Made by a program: the position numbers and the translations under genes. Positions 32,702-42,411 of a stretch of 64,000 bases of DNA are shown in pieces (within the stretch, counting starts at the first letter, position 1; every line of letters starts with the position of its first letter). The stretch comes from Dehalococcoides mccartyi 195 (lineage in GTDB: Bacteria > Chloroflexota > Dehalococcoidia > Dehalococcoidales > Dehalococcoidaceae): the NCBI RefSeq assembly GCF_000011905.1, contig NC_002936.3, positions 1,054,001 to 1,118,000 of the forward strand, given 5' to 3'. The notes under the pieces are model-generated. The model was given only the letters and a program-made list of their open reading frames with translations, was not told the DNA's origin and made no database searches.

Positions 32702-33466
32702 TTATTTTATACTGTAAACAGCCTGGACAGTTACCGTTACGGTGGTTTCCCCTGAACTAATGGGGGTAATTTCAGGAGCAGAGCTTACCATACCTGTATC
32801 TTTGGAGTAATCCCAGCGGGGTATATAGTTGCTGGTTTCGGTGATGTAGATAAGTTTACCCAAAGATATACCTGCTACCGAAGCCATCTGTTCGGCTCTG
32901 GCCTTGGCATCCTGAATAGCCAAAGTGCGGGCCTGCTCATAAGCGGCAGAGGGGTCATCTATTGAGAAATACAGCCCGTTTACCCGGCTGTCATCTCCGC
33001 CAGCCCTGACGGCCTCATCCAGAATACTGCCGGTCTGAGCAATCTGGCGGATTTTTACCTCAGCCTGATTGCTTACCCTGTAACCTACAATAGTCGATCT
33101 GTTATCAACCCATTCGGTAACAGGAGAGATATAGTAGCTGCTGGTCTTGATATCGGTTTCCAGCACTCCGTTGGCTTTGAGAGAGTTTATAATGGCGTTC
33201 ATAGCCTGGGCGGCCTGGGCCTGGGCGGCATCAATACTGGCACCCATGCTCTCTACCCCCAGGGTCAAAATGGCTACATCAGGGCTTACAACTACCTCAC
33301 CGCTGCCGTTTACCCAGACACCAGTATTCTGCTGGCTCCAGATAACACCGGGGCTGTCCGTTGTATCTGTTTCATCAGTAGTGCTGGCAGCACAACCCAC
33401 TACGCCTCCGGCTAGTGAAACTACCAGTAACCCGCTTACTATAGGCAATAATATTTTTTTGTCCAT
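32702..33466 (-). CDS. SIMPL-domain (DUF541) lipoprotein
   Basis: A 254-residue exported protein. The signal peptide ends in the lipobox VVGCAAS (cysteine near 25). The SIMPL/DUF541 domain follows: VNGSGEVVVSPDVAILTLGV, then TSSYYISPVTEW and AKARAEQMASVAGISLGKL. The start was fixed by AAGGAGG five bases before the ATG at 33466. Members of this family are periplasmic or surface proteins of uncertain function; BP26 of Brucella is one. Confidence 0.88.
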   Translation of the reverse strand: MDKKILLPIVSGLLVVSLAGGVVGCAASTTDETDTTDSPGVIWSQQNTGVWVNGSGEVVVSPDVAILTLGVESMGASIDAAQAQAAQAMNAIINSLKANGVLETDIKTSSYYISPVTEWVDNRSTIVGYRVSNQAEVKIRQIAQTGSILDEAVRAGGDDSRVNGLYFSIDDPSAAYEQARTLAIQDAKARAEQMASVAGISLGKLIYITETSNYIPRWDYSKDTGMVSSAPEITPISSGETTVTVTVQAVYSIK

Positions 33467-33579
33467 CCTTACCTCCTTGATATTCAAATAATATAACGCC
33501 CCAACCAAAAAGAAGTTAGCAGCGTTTTAAAAAATTGGATGGATTTTTTGTAGAATGAATATCAGAAAGGTTGTATAAT

Positions 33580-34149
33580 TTGCCCCAGATGAATGCTGCA
33601 AACTTGAAAAGCCTCCTGATGGAACTAGCCGGTATAATCCTGGTAGCTTTGGTTATCTTCGGAATATCAAAAGTCACCCTGTCCTACTCTATTGTAGACG
33701 GAAGCAGCATGGACCCCACCCTCAAAGACGAACAGCGCCTGCTGGTAAATAAGCTTGCATACCTGTTCGGAGAACCCCAGCGGGGCGATATTATAGTTTT
33801 CCCCCCTCCGGAACAGTATTCTTATGAAAATGACTTTATAAAGAGGATTATCGGGCTGCCGGGTGACTCGGTAGAAGTAAAAGAAGACGGTACAGTCTAT
33901 ATAAATGACCAACCCTTATCCGAGCCGTATGTTGTTTATCCCAAAGCTTTCCCCACCACCAAGGTTTATGTGCCGGAAGGGCAGTACTATGTAATGGGAG
34001 ACAACCGGGTAGTCAGTCTTGACTCCCGTTACGGGTTTTTTGTGGCCAGGGAAGATATTGTGGGCAAGGCCTGGGTATCAGTCTGGCCTCTGGGTGAATT
34101 TCACTTCTTGTCTGTTTTGCCTATTTTGCTCATAATGAAACGGGATTAG
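33580..34149 (+). CDS. lepB: LepB, signal peptidase I
   Basis: A membrane protease that removes signal peptides from exported proteins. After one N-terminal span, the catalytic Ser is in VDGSSMDPTL and the Lys in NDFIKRIIGLPGDSVEV; the MGDNRVVSLDSRYGF box follows. The start is unsettled: TTG 33580 sits nine bases after AGAAAGG (189 residues), ATG 33589 is the next candidate, and the frame opens at TTG 33571. It is first of lepB-pyrE-endonuclease. Confidence 0.92.
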   Translation: MPQMNAANLKSLLMELAGIILVALVIFGISKVTLSYSIVDGSSMDPTLKDEQRLLVNKLAYLFGEPQRGDIIVFPPPEQYSYENDFIKRIIGLPGDSVEVKEDGTVYINDQPLSEPYVVYPKAFPTTKVYVPEGQYYVMGDNRVVSLDSRYGFFVAREDIVGKAWVSVWPLGEFHFLSVLPILLIMKRD

Positions 34150-34151
34150 TT

Positions 34152-34715
34152 ATGGAAGACGTAGAAACACTCTTTGAAAAGACCGGAGCAATACTGAAGG
34201 GTCATTTTCTGTTGACTTCGGGACTGCACTCCCCCATTTACTGGGAAAAATTCAGAATCATTGAAAACCCGGAATATAACCAGCAGCTTTGCGGCATGAT
34301 AGCCGAGCATTACAAAGACAAAGGGATAGAACTGGTAGCCGGCCCTACCACCGGGGGTATAGTTTTAGCCCATGAAATAGCCCGCCAGATGGGGCTGAAA
34401 TGTGTTTTTGCCGAAAAAATTGCCGACAGCGAGCGCGGTTTCCGGCGGGGTTTCGTAATAAAACCGGGAGCCAAAGTGCTGGTGGTAGATGATATATTAA
34501 CCACCGGCAAATCTGTCCGCGAGGTGCTGGCTGCGGTTAAAAAAGCCGGGGGTGAAGTGGCAGGCATAGGCGTACTGGTAGACCGCTCTGATACCGCTCT
34601 GCAGTTTAACGCCCCTGTTTTCAGCTGTCTGCGTTCAGCCACCACTACTTACAAACCGGAGGATTGCCCGCTTTGCCGCCAGGGTCTGCCCCTGACCAAA
34701 CACGGCAGCAGTTAA
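34152..34715 (+). CDS. pyrE: PyrE, orotate phosphoribosyltransferase
   Basis: A 187-residue enzyme converting orotate and PRPP to OMP, the fifth step of UMP synthesis. The PRPP loop VLVVDDILTTGKS and the FLLTSGLHSPIYWEK and EKIADSERGFRRGF segments are clear. It starts two bases after lepB and lies 5 kb from the pyr operon, on the same strand but without a PyrR attenuator of its own. A C-terminal CPLCRQG pair is present. Confidence 0.95.
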   Translation: MEDVETLFEKTGAILKGHFLLTSGLHSPIYWEKFRIIENPEYNQQLCGMIAEHYKDKGIELVAGPTTGGIVLAHEIARQMGLKCVFAEKIADSERGFRRGFVIKPGAKVLVVDDILTTGKSVREVLAAVKKAGGEVAGIGVLVDRSDTALQFNAPVFSCLRSATTTYKPEDCPLCRQGLPLTKHGSS

Positions 34716-34740
34716 AACCCGCCTAGAAAGGTTTTAAAGT

Positions 34741-35268
34741 ATGGATACTCCCCTAATCATAGCCCTTATTGTAGTTATTACCGCCATACTTTCCATTTTT
34801 GCGGTTTATTATTATATGCGCTGGTCTTTTGAAAAGCGGTTTAAACGCTGGCAGGATGCGGCGGTAATCCTCTGGCAGAAAGATATGGAGCGGGTGCAAA
34901 AACAGTCTGTTGCCCAAAGCCGTGCCACTCTGGGTGGCCGCTTTGCCGAACAGTTAACCCCTTACCTGCCCGAGTTTAAATATGACCCCACCGAAGCCCG
35001 TTTTCTGGGCAGCCCCATAGACCTTATAGTCTTTCCGGGACTGGCACAGGGCAATCCCCGTGAGATAGTTATTGTGGAAGTAAAAACCGGCAAGCACTGC
35101 CAGCTGACAGATTCCGAAAAGAAAATCCGCCAGCTTATAGAAGACGGCATGGTACGCTGGGAGCTTATCCAGCCGGGGGTACTGCTGGAAAAACCCCTGC
35201 AGGAAATACTTGAACGGAATACCCCTGAGGAAGACTGCCCCCAAGAGCCGCTGGCAGATACCGACTAA
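34741..35268 (+). CDS. Predicted membrane-anchored endonuclease (Holliday-junction-resolvase-like)
   Basis: A 175-residue protein with one N-terminal membrane span (about 4-25), then a helical linker and a PD-(D/E)xK-type nuclease core: GSPIDLIVFPGL with Asp, then EIVIVEVKTGK with Glu and Lys. This resembles the family of endonucleases related to archaeal Holliday junction resolvases. Its role is not established. It overlaps the convergent mutL stop by four bases. Confidence 0.75.
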   Translation: MDTPLIIALIVVITAILSIFAVYYYMRWSFEKRFKRWQDAAVILWQKDMERVQKQSVAQSRATLGGRFAEQLTPYLPEFKYDPTEARFLGSPIDLIVFPGLAQGNPREIVIVEVKTGKHCQLTDSEKKIRQLIEDGMVRWELIQPGVLLEKPLQEILERNTPEEDCPQEPLADTD

Positions 35269-36965
35269 GTACGCTTGAAGTCTTTTTCAAGCTGGCAAAA
35301 GTCTATTTTTACAATAGTGGGACGCCCGTGAGGGCAGTGGCCGGGTACAGCGGTTTTCTCCAGTTTCAGCAGCAGTTCACGCATCTCCGCCTCGTTAAGC
35401 ACCTGTCCTGCCCGAACTGCGGTATGGCAAGCCATCAGCCGCTGTAAACGTTCCTTTATCTCTGCCGGGGCATCTTTGGGATTATCAACAAGCTCTGAAA
35501 GAAGGGCTTTGGCCTGGGGTGCGGTAAAACCGGCCGGAATTGATTGCACACGGTAGACTCTGCGGCCGAATTCTTCTATTTCAAAACCCATTAAATCCAG
35601 CTCTGATTTGCATTTTTCAATCATGGCTTCCTGCACCGGGTTTAGTTCCAGTATAAACGGATCAAGAAGGCTCTGGCGCGCATTTTCAGAGGGGGTTTGT
35701 GAGGCAATTTCTTCATAACGGATACGCTCATGGGCGGCGTGCTGGTCTATTATGTAAAGCCCATCCGGCCCTTCGGCCAGCAGGTAAAGGCCGCCTATCT
35801 GCCCCACCAGCCGCAGCAGCGGCAAAACCGATGTTTTAGCACTCTGGATAACAGGCGAAAAATACTGCTGGACAGTACCGGCGGGTTTTGGAGTCTCACC
35901 CCAGATTGGCTCTTGTCTGGCAGATTCCTGCCGGTAAACAGACGCTTCTTCGGCTATATGAGGAGTGGGTGGCTTCTCCACCAGTACCGAACGGACTGCC
36001 CGCTGGACAGCGGTAAAAACGGCACTTTCATCTGAAAATTTAACTTCTGCCTTGGTGGGGTGAATATTTACATCTACCAGCGCCCCATCCAGCCATATAT
36101 TTATAACCCCCAGAGGGTAACGCCCCACCATAAGCAAGCCGCTGTAGGCCTGTTCTGCCGCTTTTTGCAAAGCCCTGCTCTGGATAAGGCGGCGGTTAAC
36201 AAAGAAATGGAGGGAATTACGGTTGGAACGGCTGATTTCAGGCGGGCTTACCAGACCGCTGATATTTATGGCAGATGAACGGTAAGAGTCTGTTTCCAAA
36301 TCCAGCATTTTACTTGCAACGTCGTTTCCGTATATTTCCAGCACGGCATCCCGCAGTTTGCCGTTGCCGGGGGTATTTAAGGTATTCCGCCCGTCAATGC
36401 TCAGAGTAAACTTGACCTCAGGGTAAGCCAAAGCATAGCTCAGCACCACTTCCGACACTTTGGAGGCTTCATGCTGGGGGGTTTTAAGGAATTTCAGGCG
36501 GGCAGGCACCCGGCTGAAAAGGCGGGTGAGCTTTATAGTAGTACCTGGTGAACGTGCCATACGGGTATGCTTAACCATTTCGCCGCCGGACAAAGACAAA
36601 TAAGTGCCGCTTTCTTCAGTTCGGGCAGCCGTCAGCATTTCCAAATCTGCCACCGCCGCAATACTGGGCAGGGCTTCACCCCTGAAACCCAGACTGGAGA
36701 TAGCATAAATATCTTCAAAGCTGGAAAGCTTGCTGGTGGCATGGCGTTCAAAGGCCAGCAAAACTTCCGAAAAAACTATGCCGCACCCGTCATCACTTAC
36801 TTCTATATAGCCAATGCCGCCTTCGCGGATAACAACATCCACCCGTTTAGCCCCGGCATCAAGAGAGTTTTCCAGCAGCTCTTTGACCACGGAAGACGGC
36901 CTTTCAATGACCTCTCCGGCGGCTATGCGGGCAATAGTTGCCTTGTCCAGCAGTTTTATAGGCAT
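35265..36965 (-). CDS. mutL: MutL, DNA mismatch repair ATPase/endonuclease
   Basis: A 566-residue MutL. The N-terminal GHKL ATPase shows IAAGEVIERPSSVVKELLENSLDAGA and FRGEALPSI. The C-terminal domain carries DQHAAHERIRYEE, the metal-binding endonuclease motif of nicking MutL proteins, and GHCPHGRPT. It therefore should nick the new strand itself, consistent with the lack of MutH outside gamma-proteobacteria. mutS is not in this window. Confidence 0.96.
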   Translation of the reverse strand: MPIKLLDKATIARIAAGEVIERPSSVVKELLENSLDAGAKRVDVVIREGGIGYIEVSDDGCGIVFSEVLLAFERHATSKLSSFEDIYAISSLGFRGEALPSIAAVADLEMLTAARTEESGTYLSLSGGEMVKHTRMARSPGTTIKLTRLFSRVPARLKFLKTPQHEASKVSEVVLSYALAYPEVKFTLSIDGRNTLNTPGNGKLRDAVLEIYGNDVASKMLDLETDSYRSSAINISGLVSPPEISRSNRNSLHFFVNRRLIQSRALQKAAEQAYSGLLMVGRYPLGVINIWLDGALVDVNIHPTKAEVKFSDESAVFTAVQRAVRSVLVEKPPTPHIAEEASVYRQESARQEPIWGETPKPAGTVQQYFSPVIQSAKTSVLPLLRLVGQIGGLYLLAEGPDGLYIIDQHAAHERIRYEEIASQTPSENARQSLLDPFILELNPVQEAMIEKCKSELDLMGFEIEEFGRRVYRVQSIPAGFTAPQAKALLSELVDNPKDAPAEIKERLQRLMACHTAVRAGQVLNEAEMRELLLKLEKTAVPGHCPHGRPTIVKIDFCQLEKDFKRT

Positions 36966-37056
36966 AAAATACTTTCTTTCTTAGAAAATATATTTAATTC
37001 TAAACTCTAAGCGGGGTTTGGTAAATAGGTGAAGGTGAAACAGGCGGAGAAACTGC

Positions 37057-39273
37057 CTAGTTTTCCAGTTTGGTCAGGCGGGCAAAGCTGAGCATCAGGC
37101 GTTTCATGCCTACCGAATGGAAAGATATCATAACCTCGGCATCATTTTTCACCCGGTTGATACTGGTTACAATCCCTTCGCCAAACTGGGGGTGCAGCAC
37201 CCTGTCACCCGCTTCCAGTTCCAGCAGTTTGGGGGCGGGAGGAGACGCTGACTTAATGGACATGCCCGCACTTTGCAGATGCTGTTTGATAACGGGTGAA
37301 ACTGCCGAAGCGGCAGTATGCTGCTCGGACAAGGGCTGTTTTTCACGGCCTTTGGTGATACTCTGGGGTATATCCTTAAGATAACGTGAGGGTTCGTTTA
37401 CATTGCTCTGCCCCATAAGGGAGCGGCGGAAAGCCCGCACCAGGTAAAGCCGCTTGCGGGCACGGGTTACACCCACATAACACAGGCGGCGTTCTTCCTG
37501 CATCTGGGCGGGGTCATCAAACGAACGGCTGTGCGGCAGGACACCCTCTTCCATACCCACCATGAAAACCACCGGGTATTCCAGCCCTTTGGCCTGATGC
37601 AGGGTGATAAGGGTAACAGCCGAAACACCTTCCTCAAGGCTGTCTAAATCTGATACCAGGGCCACGCTTTCCAGAAAAACCGAGAGCCCTTCGGGCGGGA
37701 CTATTTCCTGATACTGCTGAGCAACTGTCCGCAGTTCAAGTATATTATCCCAGCGCTCCTCCCCGTCTTCGGAGGCAAACAGGAATTCACGGTAATTTAT
37801 ACCCTCAAGCAGCCTGTCCAGCAGGTTTAAAAGGGGCAGATTACGGGCATCCGCCACCAGTGACTTCAGTAAAAGACCGAAGTCAGTCAGGGGTTTTAAG
37901 CCCCGGCTGGGTATGGGCGGTTTGGGGGTATTTTCATCTGATAAATTTACAAGTGATTCATACAGGCTGATATCCTGCTCTCTGGCAAACTGGCCCAAAT
38001 CTGAAAGGGTTTTAGCCCCTATTCCGCGGGTGGGTATGTTTATAACCCTCTGGAGGCTGACGCTATCCTGAGGGTTTTGCAGCAAACGCAGATAAGCTAC
38101 AATATCTTTAACCTCACGCCGCTGGTAAAAGCGGGTGCCGGAAACCAGACGGTAAGGCATGCCATAACGGATAAATGCCTCTTCCAGAGCCCGTGACTGG
38201 GCATTGGTACGGTAAAGAATAGCTATATCACCGGGGCTGAACTTTTCATACCGGGTCAGTTTCTCAATTTCAGAAACCACAAACTGGGCTTCTTCCTGCT
38301 CGTTAAAGGTTTCAACTACTGCTATAGGCTGGCCGGATTCGTTTTCAGTCCACAAACTGATAGGTTTACGCCCGCTGTTCGGGGCAATTACACACGAAGC
38401 CGCTTCCAGAATATTTTTGGTGGAGCGGTAATTCTGCTCCAGCAAAATCACTTTGGCACCCGGATTATCTGTCTCAAAATTAAAGACATTTCTCAGGTCT
38501 GCCGAACGCCACGAATAAATGGACTGGTCAGGGTCACCCACCACACAAATATTTTTATACTTGGCAGACAGCATCTTTACCAGCTCATACTGAACCAGAT
38601 TGGTATCCTGAAACTCATCTACCATTACATGCAGATAACGTTCCTGATATCTGGCCAGCACCTCAGGGTGCTGCTTAAACAGCTGAACAACCTTCAGCAG
38701 CAGGTCATCAAAATCCAACGCCTTGTTCTGCTTAAGGCGTTTTTCGTAGAGTTCGTAAACCCTGCCTACCACCTCTTCAAAATAGCTCCGGCCTTTTTCA
38801 AAGTAATACGCCGGAAGCACCAGCTGGCTTTTGGCCTGGCTAATGGCATTTCTGATGGAAGCGGGCGGATAACGCTTGGGGTCCAGCTCAAGCTCGGCCA
38901 TAGCCTGCTTGATAAGGCTTTGCTGGTCATCATCATCATATATTACAAAGTCAGCCGGCACACCTAAAGGCAGACCGTCCTGCCTGAGTATGCGGGCGCA
39001 GATAGCGTGAAAAGTGCCCATAGTCAGGCGTCCCGCCGCTGAGGGAGCCAGCAGGTTTAAGCGAGTCTCCATTTCACGGGCGGCCTTGTTGGTAAAGGTA
39101 ACAGCCATAATGCGGTGGGGGTTTATACCTACTACTTTAATCAGGTAGGCAATCCGGTGGGTAATAACCCTGGTTTTACCGCTGCCCGGACCGGCCAGTA
39201 TAAGCACCGGCCCTTCCACGGCTTCAACGGCCTGTTTTTGAGCGGGGTTTAGCCCTGTAAGTATGTCTTGCAT
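37057..39273 (-). CDS. pcrA: UvrD/PcrA-family DNA helicase
   Basis: A 738-residue superfamily 1A 3'-5' helicase. Motif I is GPGSGKT (about 29-35), motif II VDEFQDTN, motif III GDPDQSIYSWRSAD, motif IV EQNYRST, and motifs V and VI are near VTLITLHQAKGLEYPVVF and VGVTRARKRLYLV. The C-terminus has the Tudor-like GDRVLHPQFGEGIVTSI that binds RNA polymerase in PcrA. It acts in excision and mismatch repair; mutL lies just downstream on the same strand. Confidence 0.95.
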   Translation of the reverse strand: MQDILTGLNPAQKQAVEAVEGPVLILAGPGSGKTRVITHRIAYLIKVVGINPHRIMAVTFTNKAAREMETRLNLLAPSAAGRLTMGTFHAICARILRQDGLPLGVPADFVIYDDDDQQSLIKQAMAELELDPKRYPPASIRNAISQAKSQLVLPAYYFEKGRSYFEEVVGRVYELYEKRLKQNKALDFDDLLLKVVQLFKQHPEVLARYQERYLHVMVDEFQDTNLVQYELVKMLSAKYKNICVVGDPDQSIYSWRSADLRNVFNFETDNPGAKVILLEQNYRSTKNILEAASCVIAPNSGRKPISLWTENESGQPIAVVETFNEQEEAQFVVSEIEKLTRYEKFSPGDIAILYRTNAQSRALEEAFIRYGMPYRLVSGTRFYQRREVKDIVAYLRLLQNPQDSVSLQRVINIPTRGIGAKTLSDLGQFAREQDISLYESLVNLSDENTPKPPIPSRGLKPLTDFGLLLKSLVADARNLPLLNLLDRLLEGINYREFLFASEDGEERWDNILELRTVAQQYQEIVPPEGLSVFLESVALVSDLDSLEEGVSAVTLITLHQAKGLEYPVVFMVGMEEGVLPHSRSFDDPAQMQEERRLCYVGVTRARKRLYLVRAFRRSLMGQSNVNEPSRYLKDIPQSITKGREKQPLSEQHTAASAVSPVIKQHLQSAGMSIKSASPPAPKLLELEAGDRVLHPQFGEGIVTSINRVKNDAEVMISFHSVGMKRLMLSFARLTKLEN

Positions 39274-39391
39274 GAAACAGGGGTATTATAGCATTATTAT
39301 CACCCCAAGGTCATTTCGCCCGCAGTCTGGCCCAAACCTGAAGATAAACTATTTTTGCTGTTTAAATATTTTTTATAAGCTGAAAATAAAT

Positions 39392-39420
39392 TTGCCCGTC
39401 TTGACCGGGGGTGATATAAT
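39392..39420 (+). promoter_or_regulatory. Promoter of the pyr operon
   Basis: TTGCCC (39392-39397), a 17-base spacer and TATAAT (39415-39420). It gives a leader of about 115 bases before pyrR that contains the attenuator. Confidence 0.75.
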
Positions 39421-39439
39421 ACTAGCAGTAAATTAAATA

Positions 39440-39540
39440 CAGGGTTACCTTTAAGCTGGTCCTGAGAGGCCGGTAAGGGATTTTAGACAAAGAAGTGTCT
39501 TTTGACCTCTTGCCGGCAAATGTTGGTAAGAGGTTTTTTT
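39440..39540 (+). promoter_or_regulatory. PyrR-dependent attenuator of the pyr operon
   Basis: The leader contains GGTCCTGAGAGGCC (39458-39471), matching the PyrR-binding loop consensus (ARUCCnGnGAGGyU). It is followed by a terminator hairpin: ACCTCTTGCC (39505-39514) pairs with GGTAAGAGGT (39525-39534), then a run of T to 39540. With UMP bound, PyrR should stabilise the binding loop and permit termination. The terminator's 3' arm also holds the AAGAGG ribosome site of pyrR, and its T-run abuts the ATG. Confidence 0.88.
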
Positions 39541-40089
39541 ATGGCACAAAAAGTAATACTGGGCGCCGAAGATATCCGCCGCACTCTGGCCCGTATTGCC
39601 CATGAAATACTGGAAAGAAACCATTCCAGCCGTGACCTTGTTATTATCGGCATGTATACCCGGGGCGTACCTCTGGCAAACCGCCTGGCCGAAAATATCC
39701 TCCGCTTTGAAGGGCTGGAAATACCGGTGGGGACACTGGACTTTTCACTCTACCGTGATGACCTTGATTCCCAGCGTTTCCACCCCACCATCAAAAATAC
39801 TGACATACCTTTCAGCATAAACAACAAAATAGTGGTACTGGTAGATGACGTCCTCTTTACCGGGCGTTCCACCCGGGCGGCTATGGATGCCCTGATAGAT
39901 TACGGACGCCCCAAAGCTATCCAGCTGGCAGTGCTGGTAGACAGAGGCCACCGCGAACTGCCGGTACGGGCGGATTATATAGGCAAGAATATACCCAGCT
40001 CACGTGACGAGAAGATAAAAGTACGCCTGACCGAAACAGACGGACGGGACGAAATACTTATACTGGATAATGAAGCAGGTGAGGTATAA
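39541..40089 (+). CDS. pyrR: PyrR, pyrimidine operon attenuator / uracil phosphoribosyltransferase
   Basis: A 182-residue PRTase-fold RNA-binding regulator. The PRPP motif is [35 protein letters not shown] and [24 protein letters not shown] are typical. I start at ATG 39541, directly after the terminator T-run, where homology begins. It senses UMP and controls its own operon through the leader attenuator, and may also make UMP from uracil. Confidence 0.96.
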
Positions 40090-40091
40090 AC

Positions 40092-41087
40092 ATGACGAAC
40101 ACCCCCAAAACCCCCGCAGAAACTGAAACCCTGCTTTCCGAGGTACAGGGCTGGAAACACCGCCATGTGCTGGATTTAGATAACTTCAGCCGCGAAGAAC
40201 TGGACATGGTTATGCAGACAGCCGGCGTCATGCTGGATATTTTATCCCGCCCGGTAAAGAAAGTGCCGGCCCTGAAAGGCAAGACTATAGCCACCCTCTT
40301 TTACGAACCCTCCACCCGCACCCGTTCATCATTTGAGCTGGCGGCCAAAAGTTTATCTGCTGATGTATTAAACCTGAATGTCTCCCAGAGCAGCGTTTCC
40401 AAGGGGGAAAGCCTGCTGGATACGCTGGATACACTGGAAGCACTGGGGGCGGATATGGTAGTTATGCGCCACCCCCTGTCAGGAGCGCCTTATCTGGCGG
40501 CAAACCACTGCCGGGCAAACATTATAAACGCCGGTGACGGCTGGCATGCCCACCCCAGCCAGGCCCTGCTGGATATATTTACCATACTAAGGCACAAACC
40601 AGCCCTGGAAGGGCTGAAAATAACCCTGATAGGGGATATAAAACACAGCCGGGTAGCCCACTCCAATATCTGGGGGCTAAGCAAAATGGGGGCTGAAATC
40701 ACCCTGTGCGCCCCCTATACCCTGCTGCCGGAGGGCTTAAATACCGACAGCCAAATATTCCCCGAAGTAACGGTAAAAACAGATATAAAACAGGCAGTCA
40801 GCGGGGCTGACGTGGTAATGGGGCTGCGTCTTCAGCGTGAACGCCAGCAAAGCGGGCTTCTGCCGGGAATACGGGAATACGCCCAGTACTTTCAGCTGAA
40901 TGCAGAAATACTCAAACTGGCTAAACCGGATGCGCTGGTGATGCACCCCGGCCCGGTAAATGAAGATATAGAACTTTCGCAATCTGTGGTGCACGGAGAG
41001 CAGTCTGTCATAAACGAACAGGTAAAAAACGGGGTAGCCATCCGCATGGCCCTCTTTTACCTGTGCAGCGGAAGCAAGGAAATATAG
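40092..41087 (+). CDS. pyrB: PyrB, aspartate carbamoyltransferase
   Basis: A 331-residue catalytic subunit that joins carbamoyl phosphate to aspartate. Carbamoyl-phosphate-binding [12 protein letters not shown] and aspartate-loop residues ([17 protein letters not shown]) are present. There is no pyrI beside it, so it is probably the unregulated or dihydroorotase-associated form. An N-terminal extension of about 20 residues precedes the conserved [15 protein letters not shown]. It starts two bases after pyrR. Confidence 0.96.
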
Positions 41088-41089
41088 AT

Positions 41090-42373
41090 ATGAAAATACT
41101 GATTAAAAACGGGCGCATCATAGACCCTGCCGGAGGCACAGATAAAGTGGCAGACCTGCTGCTGGAAAACGGGCTGGTTGCCGGAATAAACAGTAATATA
41201 CCTTCAGATAAAGCTGATGAAGTTATAGATGCCGAAGGCAAAGTGGTTTGCCCCGGTTTTATAGACCTGCACGTACACCTGCGTGAGCCGGGTTTTGAAG
41301 GCAAAGAGACTATTGAAAGCGGCTGCAAGGCCGCCGCAGCCGGAGGGTTCACTACCATCTGCCCCATGCCTAATACCAATCCCGCAGCGGATAATCTGCC
41401 GGTGATAGACTTTGTTAGAAACACCGCCGCCAAGGTTTCGCCCATACGGGTGCTGCCCATAGCCGCCATTACCAAAGGGCGCAAAGGACAGGAGCTTTCC
41501 CCCATGGGAGAGCTGGCCGAAGCAGGAGTGGCCGGTTTTTCAGATGACGGTGACTACGTGTCAAACAGCTCCATGCTCCTCCATGCCCTGCTTTACAGCC
41601 GCACTTTTGGCCTGCCCGTTATGGAGCACTGCGAAGAGCCGTGCCTGGCGGAAGGCGGGGTAATGAACGAAGGTCTTTTAGCCTGCCGTTTGGGATTAAA
41701 GGGCATACCTGATGCCGCTGAAGAAATTGCCCTGAGCCGGGATATTGCCCTGGCCAAAGAAAGCGGCGGGCAGCTGCACCTTTGCCATATCAGTACGGCC
41801 GGTTCGGTGGAACTGGTACGCAGAGCCAAAGCCGCAGGCATACAGGTAAGCGCGGAGGTTACCCCCCACCACCTGACCCTGACCGAAGCTGAAGTAAGCG
41901 GCTACAACACAAATGCCAAAGTCAACCCGCCGCTTCGCACCCAGAGTGATATTGAGGCATTAATAAAAGGGCTGAAAGACGGCACTATAGATGCCATTGC
42001 CACAGACCATGCCCCCCACACTGCCAATGACAAACTGTGTGAATTCGGTCTGGCCGCAAACGGCATTTCGGGGCTGGAAACCGCATTTGCCAGCCTGATG
42101 GGGCTGGTACACTCAGGCTCTATCAGCCTAAGCCTGCTTATAGAAAAGCTGACCGCCGGCCCCCGGCAGGTACTGGGTGAAAAACACAAAAACATCGGCA
42201 ATTTGAAACCAGGCTCCAGTGCAGATGTGGTTATATTTGACCCTGACGAAGAATGGACGGTGGATACCGCCAGATTCTTCTCCAAGGGCAAAAATACTCC
42301 CCTTGAGGGACGCAGGCTGAAAGGCAGGGTAAAAACCACCATTGCCTGCGGCCGGATAGCATACCGGGAATAA
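41090..42373 (+). CDS. pyrC: PyrC, dihydroorotase
   Basis: A 427-residue type I dihydroorotase. Zinc ligands lie in DLHVHLREPG, HCEE, HLCHIST and the catalytic ATDHAPH. The start ATG at 41090 lies two bases after the pyrB stop and nine bases after AAGGA; a longer frame begins inside pyrB but lacks homology. It cyclises carbamoyl aspartate to dihydroorotate. Confidence 0.96.
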   Translation: MKILIKNGRIIDPAGGTDKVADLLLENGLVAGINSNIPSDKADEVIDAEGKVVCPGFIDLHVHLREPGFEGKETIESGCKAAAAGGFTTICPMPNTNPAADNLPVIDFVRNTAAKVSPIRVLPIAAITKGRKGQELSPMGELAEAGVAGFSDDGDYVSNSSMLLHALLYSRTFGLPVMEHCEEPCLAEGGVMNEGLLACRLGLKGIPDAAEEIALSRDIALAKESGGQLHLCHISTAGSVELVRRAKAAGIQVSAEVTPHHLTLTEAEVSGYNTNAKVNPPLRTQSDIEALIKGLKDGTIDAIATDHAPHTANDKLCEFGLAANGISGLETAFASLMGLVHSGSISLSLLIEKLTAGPRQVLGEKHKNIGNLKPGSSADVVIFDPDEEWTVDTARFFSKGKNTPLEGRRLKGRVKTTIACGRIAYRE

Positions 42374-42411
42374 CAGACTTGCCAGTTTAGAAAGTGAGAA
42401 GGATAGATTAA

